This document shows positions 50,915-63,833 of a stretch of 64,000 bases of DNA, piece after piece. This DNA comes from Adenanthera pavonina. Its lineage: Eukaryota > Streptophyta > Magnoliopsida > Fabales > Fabaceae. Within the stretch, counting starts at the first letter, position 1, and each line of letters starts with the position of its first letter. A program made the translations under genes and the position numbers. The stretch is taken from assembly GCA_026686845.1 (NCBI GenBank), contig JAIVEN010000037.1, positions 434,001 through 498,000 on the forward strand, written 5' to 3'. The notes under the pieces are model-generated. The model saw only the letters and a list, made by a program, of their open reading frames with translations. It was not told the origin of the DNA and ran no database searches.

Positions 50915-53380
50915 TTACAACCATTTCCTTGAAATCCGCTCCAATAACCTGCTTTCTTCATCCTTAGAAATATGTGGATCAAGGTCACGGACATTCTTAA
51001 TGAAATTGTCAGCTTCATCCTGTCGATTGAGCTTACAATGCCAATCAACTATAGAGTTGTAAGTGCTCTGGTTTGGCTTACACCCCTGCTTGATCATGTA
51101 TCGAACTACATCGATGGCCTCTGAAAACATTGAGTTAGCAGCATAACTTGCAACAAAAGTGTTATACGTTACAACATCAGGAACAAGACCATTATCTTTC
51201 ATTTCAGATAATATCCGTGACGCCTCCCCCATCCTGCCATTTCTACAGTATGCATAAATAACTGTATTATATGAAATTATATCAGGCTTGATTCCTTTCC
51301 TCAGAATTTCTCTCAAGATTTCTTCTGACTTTCGGAAGTTTTCAGAACGGCTGTACATATACATCAAACTATTATAAGTAGTCAAGCTTGGGGTAAATCC
51401 ACTCTCATACATAAAGTTCAAAATCTCATTGGTTTTGGCCACCATCTGCTTCCTCCCATATATTGATAGCATTGCATTCAGAGTAGTTATGTCAGGTGAA
51501 ACTCCTCTTTTTCGTAACTCCAAAAAAGCTCGCTCAGTTTCCGTCAGGAGGTCACTCTTGCTATTTACTAGAACAAGAGTCTTCAAAAGCACAGTATGTG
51601 TCTCAAATGTACCACAATATATCTCCTCAGCAAGAGCATTTATCCTCTCAATCTGCTTACCATTGGCATATGCATGAAGCAAAGAAGAGTATGTTAGCTC
51701 ATTAGGTTTACACCGACCATCCTTCATTTCAGCAAGGACTTTCTCAGACTGTTCCCAAAGCCCACCTCGTGCTAATGCTGCTAAAACAGCATTATAGGTA
51801 GAAAGATCTGGAGTCACTCCAGCTTCCAACATTCTCTTATAAACAACCATTGCTTGGTCAAAGGAGCCACACCTGCTGTACGCACCTATTAAGGTGTTAA
51901 AGGTGTCCCTCTCAGGCACAAATCCTGCTCTCTTCATTTCTTTAAAAACCCCTGATACTTCAGAATCCATTCCATTCTGCCCAAATACAGCTAAAAGTGT
52001 GTTCCAAGTAACAATATCAGGGGTACACTTGCACAACTTGATCTCTTCAAAAACTTTCATCATTTCTTCAAACTTTCCCCGGTTACCATACATCTTAATA
52101 AGGGCATTGAAGGTACATATATTAGGTTTACAACCCATTGAGATCATTTCTTCAAAAACTTGCATTGCAAAATCATCTTTTCCAGCTTTCTCAAATCCGG
52201 ACAAAAGAGTGGTATAGGTAAAAACATCAGGTTCAATCCCTTTCTCCATCATTTGAATTTTAAGCAATGTTGATTCCTGCAACAAACCGCCTTTGGCATA
52301 AGCAGATATCAGTGAATTGTAAGTTACAATGCTAGGAGGAAATCCATTACTTTCCATCTCTTTCAGAACCTCCATGGCCTCCTTAGGCCGCCAGGACTTA
52401 CCGTAAACATCCAATAATGCATTGTATGTAACCTTGTCAGGTGTAAATCCATGTAATTTCATCTCCTCAAAAAGTTCAACAGCTTCTTTGTACAAAGAAC
52501 CCCGACGACAACAACTTATAAGCGTATTGTAAGTGTATAAATCTGGGGCAAACCCATTTATTTTCATACCCTCAACAAGTGCTATTATCTTACTCCAAGG
52601 CATGCCCATTTTCCCATAAACATTCAAAATCACATTATAAGTAATTAAAGTAGGCGTACACCCCTCTTCTTCCATCTTGTTGAATACCATCACAGCCTCC
52701 CTGTACCTCCCATTATTAGCATAAGCTGTTATTAGAGAAGTATACGCATAGACATCTATTTCAATCCCATCTATTTCCAGATTGTGAATCAAAGAAGCAG
52801 CCCACGAAACCCGACCCGCTTTGCCAAGAAGGCTAACAACCACAGCAATTATAGAACCCGTCAAAAGTGGGACATAATCTTCCCTCTTTCGAACCCATTC
52901 AAAGACACTCAATGCCAAGTCAAGTTTATTGTTAAACCCTAAACCCTTAATTATGCCCAAAATATCTGAACTCAGTGAGTCCTCACTAGAACCCAAAAAT
53001 TGACGAAACGTTTCATCCAATTGGTTGGAATCAAATGACGGGTCAGTTAAGGTTTGAAGAATTCGCTGACCTTGAGCTGAAAGCCGATGATTGGACCATG
53101 GCTTGCCGCGGTTGGGGTCTAGGGACTTGCCGATGCGGCTTCGGGTTCGGGTTCGTGTTCTCGTTGGCTCATCTGGGTATTGAGCATTATTGTGCTGGTG
53201 TTGCGAAGAAGCGGAATTATGGTCCAAAAGGAGGTCTTGGAGAAGAGGAGCCACAGGTGGTGGAGGCGGAGGAGGAGGACGTGAGGGTGAAGTGGGATGG
53301 AATTGAGGATGATTGGGAAAGAGGGGTCTGGAGGGTGGTGGGTTTGGGAGAAGTAGAGGCAAAGCGAGCTTCTCTGCCAT
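50915..53380 (-). CDS. P-class pentatricopeptide repeat protein, At5g02860-like
   Basis: A single-exon gene of 821 codons, as is usual for plant PPR genes. The N-terminus (MAEKLALPLLLPNPPP, then Pro-rich) and a following Arg-rich stretch suit an organelle-targeting peptide. About 17-18 tandem 35-residue repeats follow from roughly residue 170 to 790, each with a TYNxL-type helix A and an ending such as GxxPD or GCKPN. Repeats 12 and 13 (ELTYSSLLHAY..., LLKTLVLV...) are the least regular. There is no E, DYW or SMR domain, so this is a P-class protein, expected to bind organellar RNA. The start and the end (ending KWL) match the Arabidopsis At5g02860 protein in length and order. The target RNA is unknown. 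The neighbours are not functionally linked. Confidence 0.95.
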   Translation of the reverse strand: MAEKLALPLLLPNPPPSRPLFPNHPQFHPTSPSRPPPPPPPPVAPLLQDLLLDHNSASSQHQHNNAQYPDEPTRTRTRTRSRIGKSLDPNRGKPWSNHRLSAQGQRILQTLTDPSFDSNQLDETFRQFLGSSEDSLSSDILGIIKGLGFNNKLDLALSVFEWVRKREDYVPLLTGSIIAVVVSLLGKAGRVSWAASLIHNLEIDGIEIDVYAYTSLITAYANNGRYREAVMVFNKMEEEGCTPTLITYNVILNVYGKMGMPWSKIIALVEGMKINGFAPDLYTYNTLISCCRRGSLYKEAVELFEEMKLHGFTPDKVTYNALLDVYGKSWRPKEAMEVLKEMESNGFPPSIVTYNSLISAYAKGGLLQESTLLKIQMMEKGIEPDVFTYTTLLSGFEKAGKDDFAMQVFEEMISMGCKPNICTFNALIKMYGNRGKFEEMMKVFEEIKLCKCTPDIVTWNTLLAVFGQNGMDSEVSGVFKEMKRAGFVPERDTFNTLIGAYSRCGSFDQAMVVYKRMLEAGVTPDLSTYNAVLAALARGGLWEQSEKVLAEMKDGRCKPNELTYSSLLHAYANGKQIERINALAEEIYCGTFETHTVLLKTLVLVNSKSDLLTETERAFLELRKRGVSPDITTLNAMLSIYGRKQMVAKTNEILNFMYESGFTPSLTTYNSLMYMYSRSENFRKSEEILREILRKGIKPDIISYNTVIYAYCRNGRMGEASRILSEMKDNGLVPDVVTYNTFVASYAANSMFSEAIDVVRYMIKQGCKPNQSTYNSIVDWHCKLNRQDEADNFIKNVRDLDPHISKDEESRLLERISRKWL

Positions 53381-53833
53381 TGAAGGAAGGAAGAAGCAAG
53401 GAAGGTTTAGTATAATGTGTGAGAGACTGTGGGACAGAGTAAATCAACTTATGCTTGCTTGCGTTGCTCCGACTTGTTGACAAGTTGATGTTAATGAAGA
53501 CGACAAGCAGTCACCCGAGGAGTACAAGAAGCCTGTGATATTTCTCTCCTTGGGCGATTGGTCGATTTTCAGTTCATATGGGTATTATTTATAATTTTAT
53601 ATGCATTTTTTTTAAGATAATGCATAAATTTTCATTTTTCCTATAACACTAATTTTACAACAGATAATTATATATCAAAAGAGATATAATTAGGAGTCAC
53701 CTTTTGGGGAGGGATCTCCTAATTACTACCATAATATGGAAACTAGTTAGTTACAATACCAATCTTTATAAAAAAATTCTTCTCAGAACTTGTTTATTTT
53801 TACCCTGTATAGTATTTGCATCTAGTTTTTAAT
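53381..53833. other. PPR gene 5' flank
   Basis: It lies between the PPR start codon and the end of the L1 remnant, and should carry the PPR promoter and leader. The portion 53640-53830 may be the 3' untranslated part of the L1 element. Nothing else was recognised. Confidence 0.5.
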
Positions 53834-56345
53834 TTAGTCTTTGCTCTCAGAGATAGTTTGGATTGTGGAGTTTTTGTTGTTATGTATTCGTGTATTCCGT
53901 TCCTTCCACACATGATAAATCACTGCTGCAAGCCCTGCATATAACATATTTCGGAAGCAAGAATATCTTTTAAATCGCATTGTTAACCATTCCCTCCACC
54001 TATTGAATTGATTTATAACACATGTGATTCCCAACCATTTACAAATATCTTCTAACAAATCTCTTGCCCATGGACATTGAAAATAAAGGTGCTCCATAGA
54101 TTCAATCTTAGTACCACATAGAACGCAATGTAAGTCCATCACAGGGATATGGAGATCTAATAATCTAGTCTTAGTGATTAATCTTTTCTGGATTGTCAAC
54201 CACATAATAAAAGCATGTTTAGGAACATTATATCTACTCCAAGCAATTTTATCATACTTGAATTTCTCATGTTCGCCTTGAAGCCACTTGTATCCTTCCC
54301 TTATAGTATATTTTGGTGCATGTGCTATATTCCATTGTCCATTTTCATACCCTTGTGCAAGTTTGATTTTAACCTTGTTGAGGTTTTTCCAATACCATCC
54401 AACATCAAGGGGGTAGGTATAATTCCAAAAATATGTGCCTTTTAAGTATACTCTATCTATCCATTTCACCCATAGGTTATTCGCTTTAGATGTTATGTTC
54501 CAAATTTGCTTGGCGATTGCTATCTCATTTCAAACATCACATTTTTTTATTCCAATGCCTCCATACTTTTTAGGTAAGCAGACCCGTTCCCAATTAACAT
54601 GTGCCATAATCTTGCCATTAACTTTTTGTTCCCATAAGAATGCTCTACATATGGTTTCAATACCTCTTATGATGCTGCTAGGAAGAATAAAAATATTTGC
54701 CCAGTAGGCTTGCATTGAGAACGACACTTAGTTAATTAGTCAATATCTACCAACAAAGGAGAGGTGCCTTGTCGCCCAACTTCGAATTCTCAAAGTAATC
54801 TTTTCTATAATAAGCTAACAATCTCTTTTATTCCACTTAATTGGAGACAAAGACATACCCAAGTATTTTACTGGGAAGTCCCTTATAGGGAATCCTATCA
54901 TATTAAGGATTTGTTCCTTAACTTCCTCCTTAACTCCATTTATAAATAAATCAGATTTGCTAGGATTAGCATTAAGGCCAGTGGCTTGAGAAAAAGTCTT
55001 GAATCCATTCATCATAATTTCAATAGATTTTGGGGTAGCTTTACAAAACATCATGAGGTCGCCAGCGAAGCAGAGATTAACTAAACCAAATTTTTTGCAT
55101 GGTGGATGGTTTTAGCATTTACCTTTAAGATTCTGGTGAGGTACTCAATCACTAAGACAAACAAAAGAGGTGAGATTGAGTCTCGTCATCGGGCACCCTG
55201 GAAGTAGCCATGGATTTCACCATGGATAGCCATAGAGAAACTCGTGGTTTTGATTAAGCTTGTAACCCATTTAATGAACTTTGAGGGCAAAGTCCAGCTA
55301 ATAACTCTTAGATAAAGTCCTATTCAACCATATCATATGCCTTCCTCAAATCTACCTTATTAAGCATATAGGGGACACATTTTTCCTCTTATACAATCTC
55401 AATATTTCCTGGCTAATCATAATATTATGGACAATGGATCTACCCTTAACAAAGGAACCTTGATTCTCACTTATCAGGTTAGGGAGGACTCTCATCAATC
55501 TGTTGCACAACACTTTTGATATGCATTTGTAAATAGTGTTGCAACATGCAATGGGTCTAAATTCACTCACCAATCTCAGATTTTCTATCTTTGGGACCAT
55601 GCAAAGAGTAGTTGCATTGATTTATTTGAGTATTTTGCTATTGTTGAAGAATTCCTAAATAGCATCAGTGATGTCTTTCCCTACAATATCCCAAGCAACC
55701 TTAAAGAATCTGCTTTCCAAAGCCATCTGGTCCAGTACTTTTTGAGGGGTGAATACTAAATAGCGCCTTTTTTATTTCCTTCTCCATGACTGGATGAATC
55801 AGTGAGATTTGTTGTTCTACTTTGAGAACTTTTCCTTCCTTAATGATATTCCTATCAATAGGTTTTCTATTATGCATCTTCCCTCCTATGATAGATTGAT
55901 GATATCCTACTATATGATTAATCACCTTATCATAATCAATCAAGGTTTCTCCTTCCTTTGTGGTGATACTAGTGACTTTGTTCTTGTAGTTTCGAATCTT
56001 CAAAATCTAGAAAAAATACGCTGAATTTTGATCCCCTAGTTGAATCCATCTCTCTTTGGCTTTTTGAGCTAAGAAACTCTAAGCAGCCTTCTCCAATATG
56101 AAGTAAATTTCATGAGCCTCCCTCTCTTCAAATTGAAGTGTTGGATTTGTAGGGTCAATGTGCAGGTTTCCTATGCTCTTGTCAACTTTTCTTTTGCTTC
56201 TCTAGCACCATTTGCAATATCACAAAATTCTTCTCCATTCAGTTTCTTCAATTTACGCTTAACAGCTTTCAATTTAAAGATCACTTGGTAGAGTTTAGAC
56301 CTTGGATTATAAGTTCTCCAAGCTTTAGTCACAATAATGGCCACA
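53834..56345 (-). mobile_element. L1-type LINE remnant, 5'-truncated
   Basis: Read on the minus strand, fragments follow the order of a plant L1 ORF2. Near 56300-56050 is the linker after the endonuclease (VWRTYNPRSKLY). Near 55760-55700 is the reverse transcriptase start (KSTGPDGF). 55600-55352 is the central domain (FRPIACCNTIYK, ENQGSFVKGRSI). The catalytic box FAGD lies at 55069-55058. The thumb follows at about 55000-54815 (GLNANPSKS, KYLGMSLSP), and last a zinc-binding zf-RVT domain at 54469-53834 (WSRYNVPKHAFIMWL, CVLCG, ESMEHLYFQCP). Frames shift several times and stops occur. No endonuclease is present, so it is 5'-truncated or rearranged. The borders are approximate. Confidence 0.85.
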
Positions 56346-56638
56346 CTTTTTATTTGTAATTTTTATTCACATGTTGTTGTTTTTTAATTTTTATCTTACG
56401 AATGTCCTTTGCAGTTAGTGATTTGATGATAAGGGATATAATCGTTATCTTTTATAAAACCAAACTTTTTAATTAAGTTTTTCTATCAATTAAAATTATG
56501 AAAAAAATCATATATAAAAAGATCCAAAATCTAGGAAAAGAATTATGTTAGTTATTTGATCAAGATTTAATAATATTTAATACCTAAAATACAACAAATT
56601 TTCAAATTTTAAAATAAGGTATGAGATATAAACATATA

Positions 56639-56922
56639 CTCCCTCTGGTCCAAAATATAAGGGATTTCTAACTACTTCACGCATATTAAAAAAAGTTAGT
56701 TACACTCTTAAACTTCTAAAAAAAAACTCAACATTTCATTTTTACCCTCATTAATTACTAATAATTAAAGTTGTTTCCACTATTTTTCATTACAAATTAC
56801 GAGACTGGTCATTAATGAATAGAGGTAAAAAAGGTAAACTGCAATTAATTATTACATAACATCTTATATTACGGACCAAAGAAAGGTTATAGAAGATCCC
56901 TTATATTTTGGAGTGGAGGGAG
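56639..56922. mobile_element. Stowaway-like MITE, well preserved
   Basis: A 284-bp element with inverted ends CTCCCTCTGGTCCAAAATAT and ATATTTTGGAGTGGAGGGAG, flanked by TA at 56637-56638 and 56923-56924. It is non-coding. The interior matches the decayed copy at 3013-3290 block by block, so the two are members of one family. It is distinct in its interior from the copy at 1519. Confidence 0.88.
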
Positions 56923-58316
56923 TATAATTATGGATATATTTAATAAATTAACAAATGAAAAATATAAAATATAAAACAATTTGAGTTTTATACAAGTATT
57001 TTAAGAAAAATGATATAAAGATATTCATAACTGGTAACCAAAAAATAAAAAAACTGAATTTTTATAAGTTATTAAGTTATTTTAAAACATTTTAGATGAA
57101 ATAAACTAAATATGAAAAAAGTTAAAATATTTTACATATATCAAGAAGTATGATACATGCTACGGGTGTATAAAGACAAAGTTAAACAGATTGATGATTA
57201 ACCCATACCCAATATTTGTGAAATTGGATAAGACCAAACTAACCTGACATACAAGACCGGAGTTGGTCAGATCCTAAAAAGTATTTAAAAAAAAAAATAA
57301 ATTAATTTTATTTATTAATAAAAATATAATTACATTTATTCAAAATATGTTTCTTTAAATAATCATATTATAATTAAAAGTAACATTTGTTAAAATTATA
57401 AATACTTAATAATAATGCATTATTTTCACACAACATTAAGAAATCAATTTAAAATTTTAATTAACATTAAAGGATTAAATTCTTAAAAATATTCATAATA
57501 ATGATATAATTAATTTATTTTATATGTTATATCAAGAAAAATATCATATAAAATTTTTTAAAAAACATATAAAATTATATATACATCGGGACCATACGAG
57601 ATTGGATTTATCCTCAATTTGGTGCCTAACTCAACCCTTTCTTGAGACCAACTCGACATGCTGAGTAAGATCAACCCACCAGGTTGGTTGAATGAATACA
57701 TGTATAATTTCTAATATGTATTAGATATGTATGTTTGCTTTTTTGAAATATCGATGCTATATAATTTAAAAGTCACTGAGTGCTATATAATTTAAAAATG
57801 ATTGTAATCCTAGACAAAATTAAGATTTTAACATTTTTAACATAATTTTTCAATGTTTGGATGTTCTTAGGTTTGTATAACATTTTTCATAAGAAAATTG
57901 ACATTTAGCCATACATTTTGCGATTGCATTCACTTCAGTCAAATCATTGATGGGAGAAGATCTATATCCCTTTTTAAGTACATTGTTTGGTGTGAATAAA
58001 TACTTGTAAACATTAGATTATATGTTGATTTTTCTGTTTTCAAAATTTATATACAAAACCTGTCAATTTGTCATAAAAATTCAAAATACATATGTTCGGC
58101 CAAAAACTGTGTGGATTAGGTCCATTTTAATGAATTAAGGTCGCAGTCACTAGAAGTAGAGGCCCAAATAAAACACAAACCCGAGATCCATACGGCCTAG
58201 ACTGGAAAGTATGTGAAGCCCATCTACGTAAGGCGCCAAAAACAAAAATTAGAGGCTACAATGGTGGAGCCATGGTGACGTTTTTCACCCAATGTTTGCA
58301 CATCCCCTATTTTTGT

Positions 58317-58500
58317 GGTTTTTTTTTTTGCCCAAAAAATATAATATATTACTAAATAGAAACACATTACAACACTAAGAAAAAATCAGATGAGGATCCT
58401 CCAGAAAAGACCAATACAAAATGCAATACAAGTAGCAGAAAAGTGAAACGAGAGACTTTGATAAATCTAATTAGTCTCCAAGATTAGGGATTTTCAGAAA
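58317..58500 (-). mobile_element. Possible 3' tail of an L1-type LINE
   Basis: On the minus strand the sequence reads TTGTATTGGTCTTTTCTGG, then GTGTTGTAATGTGTTTC, TAATATATTATATTTT and TTGGGC, followed by an A-run of about ten bases. That is the layout of a short 5'-truncated plant LINE ending in poly(A). No reverse transcriptase fragment and no convincing target duplication were found. Confidence 0.3.
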
Positions 58501-60513
58501 ACCATCTCGAGGTCAGCATTTTTTTTTTCTGACCTCTACACACATTCAGACGAAAACCTCATTTTCAGATAAATCTAACCTAGTCTCCAAGAGATTCTCA
58601 ACCATTACTTTGTGTTTTACTGCATCACACCAAGTTTTCAGAACAATTTCCAGCAAGCATCAAGCACTCATAGCATTCAACAGTCCAAGATGTCACAGTC
58701 AATCAAAATCCTTGCGCCAGTGAAAGAGTCTTTGGATGTTAGATTGCTGGGACTTCTGCTCTTCCTACTGCCACTACAGTGGTGTTTTTCTCTTTATTTA
58801 CTTTAATTTTTCGTCTCCATAGTCTATGTCAATTTGCATTTGTGTTCTCGAGTTATTCAAGTTATGCTTAGTGCTACTTATTAATGCCTCTTTGTGCTTT
58901 ATGTATTTACATCTTTTAGCAAAATAGCATCTCTACTATCCTAATCTTTAAATTTGTTTAGCCTCTTGTCAATTGGATCCTTCAAGTTCTCTATGTTGCA
59001 AAGATTATAACATTCAAAATTTGTGTTCTTCCATCTTTAATGACATAAAAGTAACAGCTTTTGATTGATAAAATATCATTAAGTTTATATAGATTTTGAC
59101 CGTAAGATATAGCTCTTATACTCAAGCAAAATCCCTTTTCCTTTCCTCTCATCCCTTTTATTAAATTCCTTCCTTTAATCAAACCGCCATTAGAATTTGT
59201 ATTATTAAGATATTAGGTCTTATTCTCCAAAAAGTCAATATAAACTACTCTAATATAATATAGTATATAATAACTAAGAAAAATTTTAAAAAAATGACAA
59301 TATTTCATGAACCTATATAACTATTCATCAATAGTCATTAAAACTAACATTTTTATGAAGAGTAACATTCTTCTAATTATTTTGGAATTTGATAAATCAA
59401 GATAATCTTTCCATAAAAATACCCTAATTTATAAGTACATGACCAAGAGATATCTTGTTTCATTTTGAAAATCTTCTTACAGTTTTGAATATAAAGATTT
59501 TGAAGCAAAGATGCAAACAAAAATAAGAGTGAGGTGTGAGAAGGTATATAAGATATACAATTTCATTGTATATTTACTAGCATTTAGTGCAAATTCATTT
59601 CCTAGTACATAAAAGATAAAAACAAATTATTATTTTTCAGAAACTTATAGTCTTAGCTTGGCTTAAGTTTTTATGATGTAAACTATATTCAAAAGTCAAG
59701 AATATTTATTATGTTTTGAAGAAAATTAGTCATTAACCTAAATTGCACCTAAAGTATAAAATTAGTAGGGAAAATTAAACCTACAGAAAAGTGTTATTCA
59801 TATTTTAAAAACTTTGTACATAATTTTTTTTTTCTAATCTCTTTTTCTTTTGCATTTCAAAGAACCATTTTCTCCAACAAAACTAGTGGCAACAAAGTGT
59901 ATGTGTGTGTTGCCTTGGAGTGTTTATTAACTGCTTATTAACGTTTTTGGAGCAGTGGTAACAAAATTTAAATATTGAGCCATCTTCAAACTAAACATTT
60001 ATTTAAAAATTATAAAACTCAATTTTAATATTAATTAATATTTAATATGAAATATAAAATTTATAATAAATCGCACTAATTACATACCATCAATAAGATA
60101 GTGTAATCTATATATTCTATGGCATAATATCTAATTTCATGTTACATAAAAAATATAATTTTATTTAATTTTTAAATTATAAATATATTTTTATAATATC
60201 TTATGAGTATTTACACCAGCAAGTGGCAATTTTGTCAATTTTACCTCAATTGGACAAACGAAATAACTTTTTCTTTTTAGATGAAACAAACGAAAGAACT
60301 AAATTAACTGACACATTCAAAATCTTAAAAAATTTGAATTATTGGCTCTTTGGGATTTCAGCAAAACCAAAATGAAATTGATCACTATCTTTCGTCGGGT
60401 GCTTCGATCAGCCGTGTAAGACGGCGAAAAGGCATAACTTAAACGTGGGATAATCTTCTTGATCCCCGTCTGTGTTTGTCTTCTGTGTTCATCTCCGGTG
60501 TGCAGCGAGAGAA

Positions 60514-63500
60514 ATGGCGTTTCAGAAGATAAGGGTGGACAACCCCATCGTTGAAATGGACGGTAATAGAAAGCATCTTTCATTCTGATACTTCTCTGGT
60601 TTTCTACATGTAGTCACTGATGATGATTGTTTAGTGCTGCTTGGTTCTCCTACAATTAGTAATAAATCAGATGAGGGAAAAGATGTGTGCTTTTGAATTC
60701 ATCATTGGGAATTGAGTTCTAATGGGGTTTGATCCTTTGAAGTTCTAGTTATCCGCTTTGAATTTAAAAGATTTTGTGTAAAAAAAAAAAACTATTTTTT
60801 TGGGTAAGCTTGATTATTAAGAAGCTAGAAAATTGAATTTTCAATGGCAAAGATACCAAACGTAAGGAGATTTTTAGTTTTGAATGCCTGAAAATAGTTT
60901 AATGTAAAGGGCTTAATGAGAGTTTCAGATCCATGAGACTGATTTTCTTGTTATAGATGTAGATGACAGGCCTTTCAAAAGATTCTGATGATCTCAATGC
61001 TTTAACGCCCTCATTTCCCTGCCCATTTTTGAGACATAGCACAATACGGGCTGTGCAACATTTAAAAAATTATGTAATATTTTGTTGTAATTTGAAGTGT
61101 GATGTACTGCGAATAAAGAATACATCTCAAATACGATCGAGCTACATTTTTAAAGTGCCAGTGATTCAAGTTCTTGGAATTTCTGGTTCATTATAACCAA
61201 TTATCATTAGTTACTCCAGAACTTTTTATATGGAAATTTAAACAGTCATGCACTTCAGAATGATCTAGATAGTCCATGAATGAAATGGGTATTTGGTATG
61301 TTCGGTGGAAGACATTTTGTTCTTTACTTCCCAAATTGAAGGTGATTGTGAACATATACGATCTTTTTTTTTCATTTATTTATTTTATCTACAGAGCTTT
61401 TTTTAGGCCTGAATATCTGCAGAACTTTGGCATGCCACTTTCTTAACTAACTTGCCTTCAGAGTGCCTGTTAAACAAATTATGTCTTCTGAATTCTCCTG
61501 AAGCTCGCTGTGCCTGAACTGAATCACTGATATATAAGACTTATAGACAGTCATTAATAACATTGAGCTTGTTATTGTTATGTCATTGGAGCTGAATAGA
61601 TACTAAGAAAACATCACTGCTTCCTACTTTCTTTCTGCGATTAAGCCTTCTTGTCTACACTTGTAGGAGATGAAATGACGCGGGTAATTTGGAAAATGAT
61701 AAAAGATAAGGTAGTTATGTCTTGCATCATCTTCATGAAATAATCAGGCTTTTTTCTTTTTCTTGAACATTACATGCATTTTCCCCTCTCCCTTTTTCTC
61801 TTTGCAGCTTATTTTCCCTTATCTGGAGCTGGATATTAAGTATTTTGACCTTGGCCTTCCTCATCGTGATGCTACTAATGATAGAGTTACTATTGAAAGT
61901 GCTGAAGCTGCTCTCAAGTATGTACTCTCATTTTTGGACATTTGTTTGCATATTTTCACTCTGAGTATTTGTAATTTGACTGTTGAGACCTTTGTTACAC
62001 TTTGTGCTTCGTTTTTAATATTTGCTGATTTCTTTATGCTACTAATGCTGTGATATGTTGGCTGTTTCGTGGATACTTTTTAACATCAGGAATCTATTTG
62101 CTTCTAGGTTTTCTATTTAAGTCTAAATAGTGAGCCATATATGACAATTTTGAAGGTTTTTCTGCTTGTTTGGATTAACTTTGCATGGTAGGATGGTATG
62201 GTAGTCTGCACTAGAAAGAAAGAATGGTGAAGGTTTGGAGGAGGGCTTAGATAGTTTACATTATGTTATTTGACAGGAAAGCAGTTAGTACCAAGAGTAG
62301 ATTAGCTAGAGCCTGCTTATGCCTTTCCCTTATCAAAACAGTTGCCAGTTAGAAAGCAAGTATCTAGGCAACATCATATTCACAGAAGTGATTTCTGGTT
62401 GTAGAGAGGTTGTTAAGCTATACAGTGAGAAGATGAAGAAATTAAAGAGATGATGATGCTTTGTTTAAATCTAAAGCTGGTATTGACTGAGGATGTGGTA
62501 AAGTCAAATAAGATATTTTAGTATGCTTGACAATAAGTACAACATTTAAGAAGACCGAATTGATTGAAGAGGAAACATATGAGATTACTTACATGTAAGG
62601 AAAGGATGTTCTAAATTGAATTTATGGTTCTATATAGTCTTCGCTTATTGGACATATTTGGTTAGAATAACAACCTAATTAAGTTGAATTTATTTGAGTC
62701 TTGGATTTTATGCCTTTCAAATTCTTTGGAGAGATGCGGGGCTATCTTAATTTCTATTTGTTTAAAATAAACTATCCTACCTGTTGAAGCTTCATAATCT
62801 CTCACCTTGTAATTCCCATTTTAATTTCTGCAGGTACAATGTGGCAATCAAATGTGCAACTATAACTCCAGGTATTTGTTATTTAATTTTTTCGGTATGG
62901 TGCATGCGTTTCCATTATCATATCTTTTTTTTTTTTTTATAAACATTATCATATCTTTTGAGTTAGTAACTTCTTGCATAACTAAACTTCTCATGTAAAG
63001 GATCTATTTTTCATAGATGAAGCTCGTGTCAAGGAATTTAACTTAAAGCAAATGTGGAAGAGTCCAAATGGCACAATTCGGAACATTTTAAATGGTAACT
63101 AACTTTCTAATGGTTCTTGTATCCTTCTATTTATTCTGAATTATTAGCTGAGTCCGTGGGGAACATTTAATTTCTGTGTGCCACAGGAACAGTTTTTAGA
63201 GAGCCAATTATCTGCAGAAACATCCCTCGTCTTGTTTCAGGTTCATAAAAGACAAACTTATTTACTATGTGAGTTATTTTTTATGATGGTAACTGCTGAG
63301 TACAATCTATCTATCTTTTAGGTTGGACAAAGCCAATATGCATTGGAAGACATGCATTTGGGGATCAGTACCGAGCAACTGATACAGTAATAAAAGGGCA
63401 GGGAAAGCTAAAGTTAGTGTTTGGTAAGTTCTGATTCTGGTTAACAGTTTCTCAAGATTCAAGTAGTTACAATTTCTATACATTTGCCCAATTGCTGGAT

Positions 63501-63833
63501 AAATCCCCTAGTAGATAAGAATCTTATGAAGTGTTTCTCTACTTTCACAGTACCCAATGGACATGATGAAACAAAAGAGTTAGAGGTCTATGAATTTAGT
63601 GGTGCTGGAGGCGTAGCTTTGTCCATGTATAACACTGACGAGGTTTGTATTTTTACTTTTTATTTGTTGTCTAAGAAAGAATTTGGGACTTCATTGGCTA
63701 TAACTATGATATATTTTGTCTGGAAACAGTCCATTCAAGCTTTTGCTGAGGCTTCGATGAATATTGCTTACCAGAAAAGATGGCCACTATATCTTAGCAC
63801 TAAAAATACGATCCTCAAGAAATATGATGGAAG
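60514..63833 (+). CDS. NADP-dependent isocitrate dehydrogenase, cytosolic, partial
   Basis: It oxidises isocitrate to 2-oxoglutarate and makes NADPH in the cytosol. Coding exons: 60514-60562, 61667-61710, 61808-61917, 62834-62871, 63017-63094, 63187-63240, 63322-63423, 63551-63642, 63730-63833. They encode the first 223 residues of a family about 410 aa long; the gene runs off the window. Seen: MDGDEMTR, ATITPDE with Thr77, the isocitrate-binding SPNGTIRN (Ser96, Asn98, Arg102), Arg111, and GRHAFGDQYRATD with Arg134, the counterpart of human IDH1 Arg132. There is no targeting extension before the conserved KIRVDNPIVEMDG, which supports the cytosolic form. All junctions are GT/AG and in phase. 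The last exon ends AAATATGATGGAAG|GT, leaving a split Arg codon. Confidence 0.95.

Larger units (their letters stand above)
56346..60513. other. AT-rich intergenic region upstream of the IDH gene
   Basis: It contains a clear MITE (56639-56922) and a possible L1 3' tail (58317-58500), listed separately. A short inverted pair, GAGGTCAG/CTGACCTC, lies near 58510-58547, and a diverged direct repeat (ATAAATCTAA...TAGTCTCCAAGA) occurs at about 58461 and 58569. The last 150 bases before the ATG are less AT-rich and probably the 5' leader of the isocitrate dehydrogenase gene. No coding frame was recognised. Confidence 0.55.

Noticed and set aside
53035..53415. Plus-strand frame of 126 codons
   Set aside because: It is antisense to the Pro/Arg-rich N-terminus of the PPR gene.
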